DNA from: CAYRFF01 sp964423575
GTDB taxonomy: Bacteria > Bacteroidota > Bacteroidia > Chitinophagales > Saprospiraceae
Length of the DNA stretch: 64,000 bases
Assembly: GCA_964423575.1 (NCBI GenBank)
Contig: CAYRFF010000014.1
Span: 1 to 64,000, forward strand
Direction of reading: 5' to 3'
Of the stretch, positions 1-9,750 are shown one piece after another; the stretch's first letter is position 1; every line of letters begins with the position of its first letter. A program made the position numbers and the translations under genes. The notes below the pieces were generated by a model. It ran no database searches and had not been told where the DNA came from. It was given only the letters and a program-made list of their open reading frames with translations.

Positions 1-2
1 AT

Positions 3-110
3 TTCAGTGTTCATGCCAAAATGTTTCTAATTTTAAAACGTTTTGGACAGATGTGGCAGAAAGTAAGAGATTCGTAGCAGAACTGATAATTGAAAACGCG
101 GATGAATAGG
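3..110 (+). CDS. possible C-terminal end of an upstream gene (partial)
   Basis: The frame is open from the window edge for 35 codons and stops at a TAG ending at 110, with C-terminal residues IIENADE. It precedes the NAD kinase gene on the same strand by about 240 bases. The fragment is too short to recognise a family. It could be the tail of a real gene or chance. Confidence 0.3.
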
Positions 111-351
111 TTTTACAAATCACTTTCAATAATAAAAGCCGGTGAGAATGACAAATAATCCAGCCAAAACTCAGTAATATTTGACCGCCTTTCTACTTTA
201 TTCACACTATAAAGGTCAAATCAGGTGTTTAGACATAAGTTGGAACAATAATTGCAACAGTATTAATGCTTGATAGAGCTGCATTTTCCGGTAGTGAAAA
301 TTGCGGTTCTTTTGAATATTCATAAATTAGCTATAGAATAGCCGGAAAAAG

Positions 352-1257
352 ATGTCAAAACGCGTTGCAATATATTGCCAATACCTTCCCAAAGATGGGA
401 AAACCTATGTTAAAACCCTGCTTGATGAACTTCAGGAACTAGGTGTAGAATATGCCTTCAATGAAGAATTTGCTGACAAGCTGGAAAAAATAGGTGGAAA
501 TGGGCCGGTACGACGGTACAGTAGCTCAGAAGAACTGGCAGCTCTTAATGTATTCTGTGTGATTACCCTGGGCGGTGATGGTACTATACTGAGCGCTATG
601 ACCCTTATCAAGGATTCGGGATTACCTATTATGGGATTAAATCTGGGGCGTCTTGGTTTTCTTGCCAGCATTGAAAAAAAGTATATTTCAACTGCAATAC
701 GGGAATGGAACGAGGGAAGGTACACTATCAATGAACGGGCGATGTTATATCTGGAAAGCAATATGGATCTTTTCGGTGACCAATCCTTTGCCCTGAATGA
801 CTTTACTATATATAAACGGGATACATCCTCGATGATTACAATTCACACATATATCAACGGGGAATTCCTGAATTCATACTGGGCAGACGGTCTAATTGTT
901 GCTACCCCTACCGGTTCCACCGGATATTCATTGAGTTGTGGGGGTCCGATTATCATGCCGGGATCCGGAAATCTGGTAATCACTCCTATAGCACCGCATA
1001 ATCTCAATGTGCGTCCTATCGTTATTCCGGATAACTCCGTAATTTCATTTGAAGTGGAAGGGCGCTCAAAAACATTTTTAGCTACGCTTGACTCAAGGTC
1101 AAAATCTATAGACAAAACCTATCAACTAGCAGTGCGTCGCAATGATGCAACCATGCGACTTATTCAACTGGACAGCACAAGTTTTATGAATACCTTACGG
1201 CAAAAGCTTGCCTGGGGTGTAGATATAAGAAACAAAAAATATGATATTGAGGATTGA
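352..1257 (+). CDS. nadK: NAD kinase
   Basis: Phosphorylates NAD to NADP in the cytoplasm. The 301-aa length is normal for the family. The GGDGT phosphate-binding motif is at residues 74-78, an ALND segment (147-150) follows, and the family's ADGLIVATPTGSTGYS-type block lies at about 178-193. The ATG at 352 gives the typical N-terminus (a beta strand, then a helix). The stop overlaps the next gene by 17 bases, so the two are probably cotranscribed and translationally coupled. Identification is secure. Confidence 0.96.
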   Translation: MSKRVAIYCQYLPKDGKTYVKTLLDELQELGVEYAFNEEFADKLEKIGGNGPVRRYSSSEELAALNVFCVITLGGDGTILSAMTLIKDSGLPIMGLNLGRLGFLASIEKKYISTAIREWNEGRYTINERAMLYLESNMDLFGDQSFALNDFTIYKRDTSSMITIHTYINGEFLNSYWADGLIVATPTGSTGYSLSCGGPIIMPGSGNLVITPIAPHNLNVRPIVIPDNSVISFEVEGRSKTFLATLDSRSKSIDKTYQLAVRRNDATMRLIQLDSTSFMNTLRQKLAWGVDIRNKKYDIED

Positions 1258-1993
1258 GAAAAACGGAAAAGAATATAAAATTGATACAGAAAAGGCAATT
1301 GACATATCTATTCCTTTAATACCGGGGGTGCTGGGCCCCAATTGTTTCTATGCGCCGATTCTCAGAGCAGATGCTTTCCGTAAAGGTCTTTTAATCGGAT
1401 CTGTCAAGGACGGAGGAACGGTTAACTTTTACAACCTAAGGATAAATCCACATGGAAACGGGACACATACAGAGTGCGTAGGACATATAAACGCAGAGCA
1501 TACCAGCCTACGCAACGTTTTTCATGAAAACTTCCTGATGGCACATCTCATTACAGTCTATCCTCAAATGGTGGAAGGTGATCGCTTTATTACGAGAGAA
1601 AGTCTTGAAATCTTATTGAGCGAAAGCACTGTGCCGGAAGCACTTATCATAAGAACAATGCCCAATGATGATGAAAAGCTGACCAAGAATTACTCGGGGA
1701 ACAATCCTCCATTTTTTGCCCCTGAGGCAATGGAATATATCGTAGAACTGGGAGTAAGACATCTGCTGACAGATCTTCCATCTGTAGATAAAGAAGAAGA
1801 TGGCGGAGCCTTGAGTGCACATAAAATATTTTGGCAGTTTCCTGAAAATGTGAGAACAGATTGTACTATAACTGAATTAATATACGTAGATAATAAAGTA
1901 AAAGATGGGAATTATTTCCTAAATTTACAGAGACTGAACCTCGTTTTGGATGCAAGTCCGAGCAGGCCGGTAATTTTTAAATTGGAAGAATAG
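1241..1993 (+). CDS. cyclase family protein (KynB-like metal-dependent hydrolase)
   Basis: A 250-aa member of the cyclase/arylformamidase superfamily, which are metal-dependent amide or ester hydrolases. The key metal motif is visible as HGNGTHTE at residues 71-78, a variant of HxGTHxD with Glu in the last position, followed by GH at 81-82. Family members include kynurenine formamidases, but no kynurenine-pathway gene lies nearby, so the substrate is unknown. Its start lies inside the nadK gene and it is followed 7 bases later by a membrane protein gene. Confidence 0.85.
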   Translation: MILRIEKNGKEYKIDTEKAIDISIPLIPGVLGPNCFYAPILRADAFRKGLLIGSVKDGGTVNFYNLRINPHGNGTHTECVGHINAEHTSLRNVFHENFLMAHLITVYPQMVEGDRFITRESLEILLSESTVPEALIIRTMPNDDEKLTKNYSGNNPPFFAPEAMEYIVELGVRHLLTDLPSVDKEEDGGALSAHKIFWQFPENVRTDCTITELIYVDNKVKDGNYFLNLQRLNLVLDASPSRPVIFKLEE

Positions 1994-2000
1994 GAGAATC

Positions 2001-2681
2001 ATGAGCGCTAGTTCAGGAACGGGTGGTTATCATGTATACGACAACTTTGTCGAGATAAGAGGGCATTCCTACAGCTCTCTGGTAAAGTTTTATGAACTCA
2101 ACTATGTTGAAATTAAACAACTTCCTTTAAAAGAATATCTGGAACTCCATACGGAATATCTCAATGCCTTATTTGAATTAAGTCTTTACAGAAAATACTT
2201 ACTGGAGTGCGACGAATTAATAGAAATAAGTATTATGCATAATATTTATTACTACGGAGGAGAAGATCTTCTTCAGTCCACATTATTGAGGAAAGCAGCC
2301 TGTCATTACAATATATACGATACTGAAAATGCAGAACGCCTCGCCAAAGAGTTATTAAAAATAAATCCCTCTCATAAGAGCGCCAAACTGCTCTATGAAA
2401 AATGCCTGATGCGTAAAAATAAATCCTTCGTGAACCTGGGAAGGGGAATAACGATTGTTCTTTTATTGAGTTCTGCTATGGTAATCTTTATAGAACTGGT
2501 ACTCATAAGACCATTTTACGAGGAATATCTGTATGCTACACAGATTACACGTATAATACTGTTTGCACTGGGACTGGCTGTATTATTAATCAGCGAAGGC
2601 ATCAATTTTATCAGCATCAGACTCAACTTGTTTAAGTTGCTCAAAGAAATTAAAAACAAGAAGTCACAACATCATTTATAA
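2001..2681 (+). CDS. TPR-like protein with two C-terminal membrane segments, unknown function
   Basis: A 226-aa protein. Residues about 45-138 look like paired amphipathic helices of TPR type (for example the segment around AERLAKELLKINPSHKSA). Two hydrophobic stretches at about 149-169 and 184-205 should span the inner membrane. There is no signal peptide, so the N-terminal helical part is probably cytoplasmic. It starts 7 bases after the cyclase-family gene and is probably the third gene of that operon. I do not recognise a named family. Confidence 0.75.
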   Translation: MSASSGTGGYHVYDNFVEIRGHSYSSLVKFYELNYVEIKQLPLKEYLELHTEYLNALFELSLYRKYLLECDELIEISIMHNIYYYGGEDLLQSTLLRKAACHYNIYDTENAERLAKELLKINPSHKSAKLLYEKCLMRKNKSFVNLGRGITIVLLLSSAMVIFIELVLIRPFYEEYLYATQITRIILFALGLAVLLISEGINFISIRLNLFKLLKEIKNKKSQHHL

Positions 2682-2709
2682 AGCTATTCAAACAAATTAA
2701 ATACATTTT

Positions 2710-4767
2710 ATGTCAAAATATTTATTTTCGCTTCTATCGCTGTGTATACTCGGCTTTTCTATAACGGCAAATGCACAGGAAAAAGATTCTCAATATAAAG
2801 GTGCTTTAAATATGGAATTTATGGATAAGACAGTAAGTCCCGCAGAGGATTTCTATCAATTTGTTAACGGTGTATGGATGAAAGAGACAGAAGTTCCCGA
2901 GGACAGAGGTCGCTGGGGAAGTTTTGATGAACTGCGTAAAGTCACATCTACCAATACAAAAAAAGCATTGGAAGATGCAGCGATAAAAAGAAACTTTAGT
3001 CTCAATTCTCCGGAACAAAAAGCTGTAGATTTCTATGAGCTAGCCATGGATACCGATTACCTTAACAAGGTCGGTTTAAAGCCCATCCAATCTTTACTGG
3101 ATAATATAGATAATATAAAGGAGAAAGGTGAGGTCTTTGACTTTATTGCGGAGAATATGCCTATTGCAGGAAATCCCCTGTTTGTTTTCTTTGTACGCTC
3201 ATCCTTTACCAATTCTTCCATTAATGCATTATACCTAAGCCCATCAGGCCTGGGAATGCCCGATCGAGATTATTACCTTAAAACTGATTCAACTTCTATT
3301 GAAACCCAGGAGAAATACAGGGAAATGATTACTAAAGTCTTCACCATGGTGGATAGAAGTGGAGATGTGGAATTCCTGGTTGCCAACATTTATAAGTTAG
3401 AACAACAACTGGCAGAGCATCGCATGTCCAAAGAAATGCGCAGGAATCCCGACAATATGAACAATGTTATGACCATTGAGGAGTTAAATGAATTAGCTCC
3501 CGTTCTGGATTTCAAAAAAGCAATGAAGACCGTAGGTGTTGATGTTGTCGACGAAATTATAGTTACAGATCCCAGCTATTTCAAGGGAATGAGCGACGCA
3601 TTTGATGCAACTCCACTGGAAGGCATAAAAGCTTATCTGAAATGGATGATTTTATATTCCTATAGAAATTATCTGACGACAGATCTGGAAAGCAATACAT
3701 TCAAATTTTACGGTGAGAGATTGTCCGGAACCAAGGTTATGTTGCCGAGATGGGAACGCGTTCTCAATACCGCCAATCGTGCCCTGGATCAGGCAATCGG
3801 TCGTTTATATGTCGATGCATATTTCCCACCCGAGGCCAAGGAGGTTGCCAAGGAACTAGTGGATAATGTAAAAGAAGCATTTGGAGAGCGTATTAAAGAT
3901 CTTGACTGGATGACAGATACTACCAAGATAAAAGCACTCGAAAAGCTGGATAAGTTTAACGTGAAAATCGCCTATCCGGATGAGTGGAAGGACTATAGTA
4001 ATCTCGAGATTAAATCCAAGGCAGACAAAGGCTCCTATGCAGAAAACATGATGGCTGTTACTCTATGGAACTGGGAAAAGAAAAAGAAAGAAATCAATAA
4101 ACCTGTCGACAAATCAGAATGGTTTATGGGGCCGCAGATTGTGAATGCATATTTCAGCCCATCTTTTAACGAAATTGTATTCCCTGCAGCAATATTACAG
4201 CCCCCATTCTTTGATTTCAAGGCTGATCCGGCGGTGAATTACGGGGGAATAGGCGCTGTTATCGGTCACGAAATATCTCATGGATTTGATGATTCCGGTT
4301 CCAAGTACGATGCTTACGGAAACTTGAATAACTGGTGGACTGAAAGAGATAGGAGCGCATTTGAAGAAAGGACAGATGCACTGGTTGCGCAATTTGATGG
4401 ATATAAGCCATTTGATGATTTGGCAGTAAACGGCAAATTTACTCTAGGTGAAAACATAGGTGACTTAGGCGGTGTAAACGTAGCTTATCAAGCACTACAA
4501 CACCACCTGAAAGTACACGATGATGTTCCTGCGGAAATTGACGGATATACGCAATCACAGCGCTTCTTTATGTCTTGGGCTACTATCTGGAGAACCAAGT
4601 ATAAGGATGAGGCTCTTCGCACGCAGATTAAAACGGATCCACATGCTCCTGGAATGTATCGCGCTGTAGGACCGATAATCAATATGGATGAGTTTTACAA
4701 TGCCTTTGAAGTAAAAGAAGGAGACAATATGTTCAAGGCGGAGAATGAAAGAGTAAAAATCTGGTAA
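2710..4767 (+). CDS. M13 family zinc metallopeptidase (PepO/neprilysin-like)
   Basis: A secreted endopeptidase of the neprilysin family, 685 aa, the usual length. The N-terminus is a signal peptide ending near NANAQ (residues 1-23). The zinc motif HEISH is at 520-524, and the third ligand motif ENIGD (E581, D585) follows at the expected distance. The family's NAYF (about 478) and substrate-side VGPI segments are also present. It is likely periplasmic. The gene starts 28 bases after the preceding gene and ends before an 18-bp hairpin that probably terminates transcription. Confidence 0.95.
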   Translation: MSKYLFSLLSLCILGFSITANAQEKDSQYKGALNMEFMDKTVSPAEDFYQFVNGVWMKETEVPEDRGRWGSFDELRKVTSTNTKKALEDAAIKRNFSLNSPEQKAVDFYELAMDTDYLNKVGLKPIQSLLDNIDNIKEKGEVFDFIAENMPIAGNPLFVFFVRSSFTNSSINALYLSPSGLGMPDRDYYLKTDSTSIETQEKYREMITKVFTMVDRSGDVEFLVANIYKLEQQLAEHRMSKEMRRNPDNMNNVMTIEELNELAPVLDFKKAMKTVGVDVVDEIIVTDPSYFKGMSDAFDATPLEGIKAYLKWMILYSYRNYLTTDLESNTFKFYGERLSGTKVMLPRWERVLNTANRALDQAIGRLYVDAYFPPEAKEVAKELVDNVKEAFGERIKDLDWMTDTTKIKALEKLDKFNVKIAYPDEWKDYSNLEIKSKADKGSYAENMMAVTLWNWEKKKKEINKPVDKSEWFMGPQIVNAYFSPSFNEIVFPAAILQPPFFDFKADPAVNYGGIGAVIGHEISHGFDDSGSKYDAYGNLNNWWTERDRSAFEERTDALVAQFDGYKPFDDLAVNGKFTLGENIGDLGGVNVAYQALQHHLKVHDDVPAEIDGYTQSQRFFMSWATIWRTKYKDEALRTQIKTDPHAPGMYRAVGPIINMDEFYNAFEVKEGDNMFKAENERVKIW

Positions 4768-4795
4768 GAGCCGGATAAAACTCTTATAAAGAGTC

Positions 4796-4836
4796 ACAGG
4801 TTGAGGTTAGGAACCCTATTCCTAACCTCAACCTGT
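4796..4836 (+). terminator. 18-bp perfect hairpin after the M13 peptidase gene
   Basis: Arms 4796-4813 and 4819-4836 are perfectly complementary (ACAGGTTGAGGTTAGGAA and its complement) around a 5-base loop. There is no long T tract after it on the plus strand, so termination is inferred from the very stable stem and its position 28 bases after the stop codon, before a new promoter-like element. Confidence 0.6.
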
Positions 4837-4892
4837 CATAACCAGAATCATTGATTTAACATCTTGTTAAAGGTTTATTTTAGAAAATGTTG

Positions 4893-4900
4893 TATCTTTG
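4893..4900 (+). promoter_or_regulatory. Bacteroidota-type -7 element (TATCTTTG)
   Basis: TATCTTTG matches the TAnnTTTG -7 consensus exactly and lies 24 bases before the start codon of the Cys/His-rich gene at 4924. The -33 element is poor: a TTG occurs at 4864-4866 but the spacing is long. It would drive the metal-related gene pair after the hairpin at 4796-4836. Confidence 0.5.
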
Positions 4901-4923
4901 CGGCGTAAAGTTTTAAGTAACAG

Positions 4924-5280
4924 ATGAAATACATATTACTCATATCGATGATATTTTCGGTATTCAGTCCCAAAGGGGTCTGTGCGAGTGATATGGTGTG
5001 CTGTGAAGATACTCCGGAAATAACATTTACTGATGATGTGCAGGACACTGAAGCACACGCTTGCTGTCTCGCGATGCATGGAGATGAAGACAAATCAGAT
5101 AACAAGAAGCACAGCACGCATCACGATTGCTGTTGTCTCACCGTTATGACCACAATTATACATGGAGAAGACCTTTCTTATCTTTCCCATGAAAGCAATC
5201 AGGACATTTTTGATGGAGTAGAGAAACTTACCTCACGCCTTTCCTTTTCTATTTGGATTCCACCGGCAGAAGTTGCCTAA
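4924..5280 (+). CDS. small Cys/His-rich exported protein, HYC_CC_PP-like
   Basis: A 118-aa protein with a signal peptide (residues 1-21, ending near VCAS). The mature part has paired cysteines (VCCED, HACCLAMHG, and HDCCC after STH), resembling the HYC_CC_PP family of Bacteroidota periplasmic proteins, often found beside TonB receptors for metals. Cys pairs and His clusters suggest copper or another soft metal ligand, but this is inference. It sits 92 bases upstream of the HMA-TonB receptor gene on the same strand, behind a -7-like element. Confidence 0.75.
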   Translation: MKYILLISMIFSVFSPKGVCASDMVCCEDTPEITFTDDVQDTEAHACCLAMHGDEDKSDNKKHSTHHDCCCLTVMTTIIHGEDLSYLSHESNQDIFDGVEKLTSRLSFSIWIPPAEVA

Positions 5281-5372
5281 TGCTTGACAGCCATTAGTGT
5301 ATCAACTTTTATCTAAATGATGCGGCAATTTTAGTAAAATGCTGTATCGGAAACATATAGAAACGACAAATA

Positions 5373-8201
5373 ATGAAAAAATATATAATTTTAATCTTCT
5401 GCCTTGGAATACTGGGTTTTCAGACTGGTTACGGGCAGGACACTAGTACAAATAATTCAGAATATACTACATACGTATATGGCGTGTGTGGCATGTGTAA
5501 GGAAACTATTGAGGGTGCTGCCAACTCAGTAAAAGGCGTAAAATCTGCAGTCTGGGATATGGAAACCGGTATTTTAACTGCAGAAATCAGCTCTTCATTT
5601 GACGAAAGTCGACTACATAAAGCTATCGTTAAAGTCGGCTATGATACAGCATTAATGAAAGCAGAGGACGATGACTACAATTCCCTGCATGTATGCTGTA
5701 AATATCGCGATCCTGAGGTGATGGCCGATCATGGAAACTTTGATGATATTCATACAATCGGTGTCAGTGGGAATTGCGATATGTGCAAGGAGAATATTGA
5801 GAATGCAGCGCTTTCATTGCCTACAGTTCAGTATGCAACATACAGCATTGCTAACCAAGAGCTCTATGTACAGTCAATCGGTGATTTCAACATAGTAGAA
5901 CTTCATCAGAAAGTGGCTGCTGCCGGTTATGATACGGATCAGTTGATAGCTGACGCAAATGCTTATGCGGAGCTGCCAAATTGCTGCCAGTACCGAGACC
6001 CCGAAGCACATAAGCTCCACATGGACGAGCGCGGAACTACGGTTTCAGGAATCGTATATCAAGATACACCGACAGGACGTAAGCCTCTCGATCTTGCAGA
6101 AGTAACAACCTTGGATGGAGAGTACTTTGCTATTACAGATAATGATGGAAACTTTGAACTTGAGTTGCCTGAGCCGACTATGGAGATTATCATCAGTTAT
6201 ATAGGATTTACGCCGGACACTATTCTCGTAAGCCGTGGGACAGAAATCGATGCTGTACTTTCCGATATTAAAAACCTGAAAGAAATTGTAGTTACATACC
6301 GTAAGAAGACTTCCGGTGTCAGCAGCCTTTCAACGATTATGACCTATCAGATTGATGAGGCAGAACTTCTGAAAGCTGCCTGCTGCAACCTTGCAGAAAG
6401 CTTTGAAACGCTGCCTGCTGTCGATGTTGCGACTACGGATGCCGTAACCGGAACCCGTCAGATTAAAATGCTGGGACTGGCAGGACCAAATATTTCTTAT
6501 ACACAGGAAAACGTACCGATTCTTACCGGTCTTTCTTCTATCCAGGGATTGACTTTAATTCCGGGAACCTGGATTGCAGGAATGCAGTTAAACCAGAGTA
6601 TCGGCTCTGTTTCTAATGGTTATGAAAGTGTGAGTGGACAGATTAATGTGCAATTACAGAATTCTGAGACTATGGATCCCGTGTTCTTAAACCTCTTCGC
6701 CAATGAAAGCGGACGATTTGAAGGAAACGCGCATCTTGGCCATAGATTCAGTGAAAAACTAGGGACTGCTCTTTTGTTGCATGGAAACCTACGTACAAGA
6801 GAACTTGATAGAAATAATGACGGCTTTATGGATTCCAATACAGGTGATGGATTCTCTGTTGTGAACCGCTGGGATTATAATAGCTTCAAGAATATCGTTC
6901 TTCACGGAGGAATAAAATATGCTCAGATGACTAATAAAGCAGGACAGCTTTCTACACTGGATGTACCTGAACTTTGGAAGGCCAATACCGATATCGACAA
7001 CTTCAACGTGTGGGTTAAAGGAGGTTATGTTTCCTCAGGAAACAAGCATCAGAGTATCGCGATAAAAATGAATTACGACAATTATAATCAATTAAGTGAA
7101 TTTGGGAAGCGCGTATACAGCGGAAAACAAGATAGACTACATGGTCAGTTGTTATATCAAAACATAATCGGGACTACTGATCATGACATTATCGCCGGTG
7201 TCGGTGTTAACTACAGAAATTCAGCAGAGACGCTGGAGATTTTAAACTATAATGTTGAGGAAATAGTACCGCATGCATTTGCTGAGTATACCTATAAGTA
7301 CCGCGATATCTTTTCTGCAGTAATCGGTGCACGTTATGATCAACATAATCTGTATGGAGGATTTTTCACTCCCAGATTGCACATGAGATACAATCTCGAT
7401 AATGGGATAACTTTTAGATTTTCAGCAGGTCAGGCGAGAAGGACAGCAAGTATCCTTGCAGAAAACTTCTCTGTACTTGCTAGTGGAAGGAGTTTCAGTA
7501 TTGCCGGAGATGATAGTAGTATGCCTTACGGTTTACCGATTATTCAATCCAATAACTTTAGTCTTGGTGCGATTTATAACTGGGATCTGTTTGGAGAAGA
7601 GTCAAGCTTGAGTGTGGATTATTTCTTTACTCACTTTGACAAGAACGTGATCGTAGATTTTGACAAGGATATAAACGCATTGAACATTTATAATCAGAAA
7701 GATAAGTCCAGAGGTCATAATGTTCAGGTACAGTGGGATTTCAGACCGATGGAGCGCTTCGATATACGTCTTGCATATAAGTGGCAATTACTGGAGCTTG
7801 GTTACGTTGACGGCTTGAGAGAAGCGCCTTTCACTCCCAATCACAGGGCATTTCTGAACATGGCTTATGCAACGAGAAATAAGTGGACCTTTGACGGTAC
7901 ATTCAACCTTATAGGTGCTCAACGCATACCCGACACATATATGCTGCCGGAAGCCATGCAAATGGATGAGCGCGCACCTGCTTATGTACGTATCAACGCG
8001 CAGATCAGTAAGGAGATATTTGATGGTTTCCTTGCTTACGTCGGGGTTGAAAATCTGACAGGTTACCAGCAGGAATATGCAATAATCAATGCACAGAATC
8101 CTTTCTCCGATTCATTTGACGCAAGTCTTATCTGGGGACCGACTATGGGTAGAGATATCTATGCAGGAATCCGTTATACAATCGTCAAGAGAAAGAAGTA
8201 A
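5373..8201 (+). CDS. TonB-dependent receptor with two N-terminal HMA metal-binding domains
   Basis: A 942-aa outer-membrane receptor. A signal peptide (1-21) is followed by two heavy-metal-associated domains with CGMC at 39-42 and CDMC at 135-138. Each domain is followed by a repeated Cys pair in a near-identical context (HVCCKYRDPE at 107-116, NCCQYRDPE at 203-211). A carboxypeptidase-regulatory-like domain (about 222-300), a plug region containing ACCNLAESFE (336-345), and a beta barrel to the C-terminus follow. HMA domains normally bind Cu(I) or Zn, so uptake or sensing of a metal or metallophore is likely. With the Cys/His-rich protein upstream it forms a probable metal operon. Confidence 0.9.
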   Translation: MKKYIILIFCLGILGFQTGYGQDTSTNNSEYTTYVYGVCGMCKETIEGAANSVKGVKSAVWDMETGILTAEISSSFDESRLHKAIVKVGYDTALMKAEDDDYNSLHVCCKYRDPEVMADHGNFDDIHTIGVSGNCDMCKENIENAALSLPTVQYATYSIANQELYVQSIGDFNIVELHQKVAAAGYDTDQLIADANAYAELPNCCQYRDPEAHKLHMDERGTTVSGIVYQDTPTGRKPLDLAEVTTLDGEYFAITDNDGNFELELPEPTMEIIISYIGFTPDTILVSRGTEIDAVLSDIKNLKEIVVTYRKKTSGVSSLSTIMTYQIDEAELLKAACCNLAESFETLPAVDVATTDAVTGTRQIKMLGLAGPNISYTQENVPILTGLSSIQGLTLIPGTWIAGMQLNQSIGSVSNGYESVSGQINVQLQNSETMDPVFLNLFANESGRFEGNAHLGHRFSEKLGTALLLHGNLRTRELDRNNDGFMDSNTGDGFSVVNRWDYNSFKNIVLHGGIKYAQMTNKAGQLSTLDVPELWKANTDIDNFNVWVKGGYVSSGNKHQSIAIKMNYDNYNQLSEFGKRVYSGKQDRLHGQLLYQNIIGTTDHDIIAGVGVNYRNSAETLEILNYNVEEIVPHAFAEYTYKYRDIFSAVIGARYDQHNLYGGFFTPRLHMRYNLDNGITFRFSAGQARRTASILAENFSVLASGRSFSIAGDDSSMPYGLPIIQSNNFSLGAIYNWDLFGEESSLSVDYFFTHFDKNVIVDFDKDINALNIYNQKDKSRGHNVQVQWDFRPMERFDIRLAYKWQLLELGYVDGLREAPFTPNHRAFLNMAYATRNKWTFDGTFNLIGAQRIPDTYMLPEAMQMDERAPAYVRINAQISKEIFDGFLAYVGVENLTGYQQEYAIINAQNPFSDSFDASLIWGPTMGRDIYAGIRYTIVKRKK

Positions 8202-8213
8202 AATAAAAAGGGG

Positions 8214-8245
8214 ACGTAGATATGCTGTAAAATGTGTATCTACGT
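8214..8245 (+). terminator. hairpin after the TonB receptor gene
   Basis: ACGTAGATA (8214-8222) pairs with TATCTACGT (8237-8245) across a 14-base loop and is followed by the T-rich run TCTTTCTCTTTCC. It lies 12 bases after the receptor stop codon, as expected for an intrinsic terminator. Confidence 0.5.
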
Positions 8246-8517
8246 TCTTTCTCTTTCCAAGGAGATTGCTAAGCCCATGGCTATTAGCCGGGTACATATT
8301 TCATAGTGTGAACGTGACTGCACAGTAATCGTAAGGAGGAGGAGTCTATTCTTGGTTTCCTCTAGCAAGATATCTCTATAAATCCATCTGCAAAGTGGGT
8401 TCTACATGAACTATGCTTTATTACACCGATTCTATGGATAGCAGCCTTTCATTGTACTCATTAAGTCGAGAAAGCAGATAGAGAAACAATCTATTTAAAT
8501 TCAAACCGTTATAAGAC
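8246..8517. other. gene-free stretch
   Basis: Apart from the hairpin at its left end, I see no convincing reading frame, repeat or RNA gene here. Short frames lack a family resemblance and overlap the receptor gene's 3' end. Confidence 0.4.
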
Positions 8518-8970
8518 ATGAAACATCTTATTATTATGAAATATATATTAAAAAATAAATTTTTCCAATTTGGCCTTGCATTAACTGCGCTTGCCTTCAT
8601 GTTTTTTACAATACAGCCCGATCTTCCAGGAGAAATTAATACATATCTGAAGAAGCATTTTGAAAACCAGGAGGTAATCAAGTATAAAACCGAATGGGAA
8701 TTCACAGGAACAAAACACAAAGTATATCTTAACGATGGCACTAAGCTGAAATTTGACAAGCGACTTCAGATTTATAAGGCCGAGAACAAAAGAGGCTTGC
8801 CAGCGGAAATCCTACCTGAAAATATAAGGCTTTATCTAGTTCAGAATTATGCAGATGTGGGTTTTAAGGAATGGAAAGTGAAAGCTCATAAGAATAAACA
8901 GGAAGTAGAACTTTTGAATGATATCGAACTGGAATTTGACCTAAATGGAAATTTCCTGCGGATAGATTAG
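8518..8970 (+). CDS. PepSY-like (DUF2874-type) exported protein
   Basis: 150 aa with an N-terminal hydrophobic segment (about residues 17-33), so membrane-anchored or exported. The rest has two repeats of the pattern seen in PepSY-like/DUF2874 proteins: a helix (LPGEINTYLKKHF; LPAEILPENIRLYLVQNY), two strands, and a closing F-D-x-x-L/G turn (KFDKRLQIYKA; EFDLNGNFLRID). Such proteins are common and mostly uncharacterised in Bacteroidota. An alternative start at 8536 (MKYILK) is possible. Confidence 0.7.
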   Translation: MKHLIIMKYILKNKFFQFGLALTALAFMFFTIQPDLPGEINTYLKKHFENQEVIKYKTEWEFTGTKHKVYLNDGTKLKFDKRLQIYKAENKRGLPAEILPENIRLYLVQNYADVGFKEWKVKAHKNKQEVELLNDIELEFDLNGNFLRID

Positions 8971-9051
8971 CATAGTAGGAGTAATCATTGAGATTACTAA
9001 TATTCAAGGAAATAGAGGTGTGCAAGGATGTAATAGTAGCTTTAAACAAAA

Positions 9052-9600
9052 ATGAAGAACAACATGAATTCATTAAGACTTGCCAGGTTTGCTTCTTTAA
9101 TATTAAGCTCAGTGCTTTTAATGGGACTATCCTCATGTAAGAAAGAATTCAAAGAAAATATATGCACAGATACACTTGGAAAATGGCATAGTGTAAGCTT
9201 TGAATTATTTCCCTTATCCATAAGGAATGAATCAGTAGGAGACTCTATATACCCGTTTTATGGTTCTGTCAAGAAAGAATATCTTGATGAGGCATTAGAG
9301 ATTTTAAAAGAGAATCTAGAAGATATCTACAAAGCTAATCTTAACTATAAAAGCAATCCCGTATATATTGAATTTGATAACGATTATAATGCCAGAGCCA
9401 AGTATGTGGATTATAAGTCTGATTCCTGGCATGACCGTTATAAATATACTTGCAATGATTATGAGATAAGGCTAGAAATTACGGGGATGTTCATTAAACC
9501 TCATCAAAGGATCTTATCAATCTTGTATATCGATAATAACATCCTTATTCTTCATGATGAAAGATATTGCTGCCTGGATATTTATTTGAAAGAGAAATAA
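9052..9600 (+). CDS. lipoprotein of unknown function
   Basis: 182 aa. A signal peptide ends in the lipobox LSSC (Cys at about 29), followed by KKEF, so the protein is lipid-anchored. The remainder is acidic and Tyr-rich with no motif I recognise. Starts at 9052 or 9064 are both possible. It is followed by an inverted repeat shared with the converging gene on the other strand. Confidence 0.65.
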   Translation: MKNNMNSLRLARFASLILSSVLLMGLSSCKKEFKENICTDTLGKWHSVSFELFPLSIRNESVGDSIYPFYGSVKKEYLDEALEILKENLEDIYKANLNYKSNPVYIEFDNDYNARAKYVDYKSDSWHDRYKYTCNDYEIRLEITGMFIKPHQRILSILYIDNNILILHDERYCCLDIYLKEK

Positions 9601-9663
9601 TAGGCTGAATATTAAGAGTAGTGAACCCCGAAGCAGGTTCAAGATAAGTTATATGTTTTATTG

Positions 9664-9737
9664 TCCCGGGGATTACCCCATTAAATTTGCACCGATGGCG
9701 CATTGCTTCGCAATTTCATAGGGTAAAATCCCGGGGA
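9664..9737. repeat. long imperfect inverted repeat, likely bidirectional terminator or REP-like element
   Basis: The left arm (TCCCGGGGATTACCCCA, then TTAAATTTGC) pairs imperfectly with the right arm (GCAATTTCATAGGGTA, then AAATCCCGGGGA). It lies between two converging genes. The inner part (a AAATT/AATTT stem next to CCC/GGG and the string TTTCATAG-GTA) resembles elements at 24548-24580 and 24651-24718, so it is a dispersed family and not only a local terminator. Confidence 0.6.
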
Positions 9738-9750
9738 AATAGATACAAGC

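Noticed and set aside
8089..8328. 79-codon plus-strand frame
   Set aside because: Mostly inside the 3' end of the TonB receptor in another frame; no independent support.
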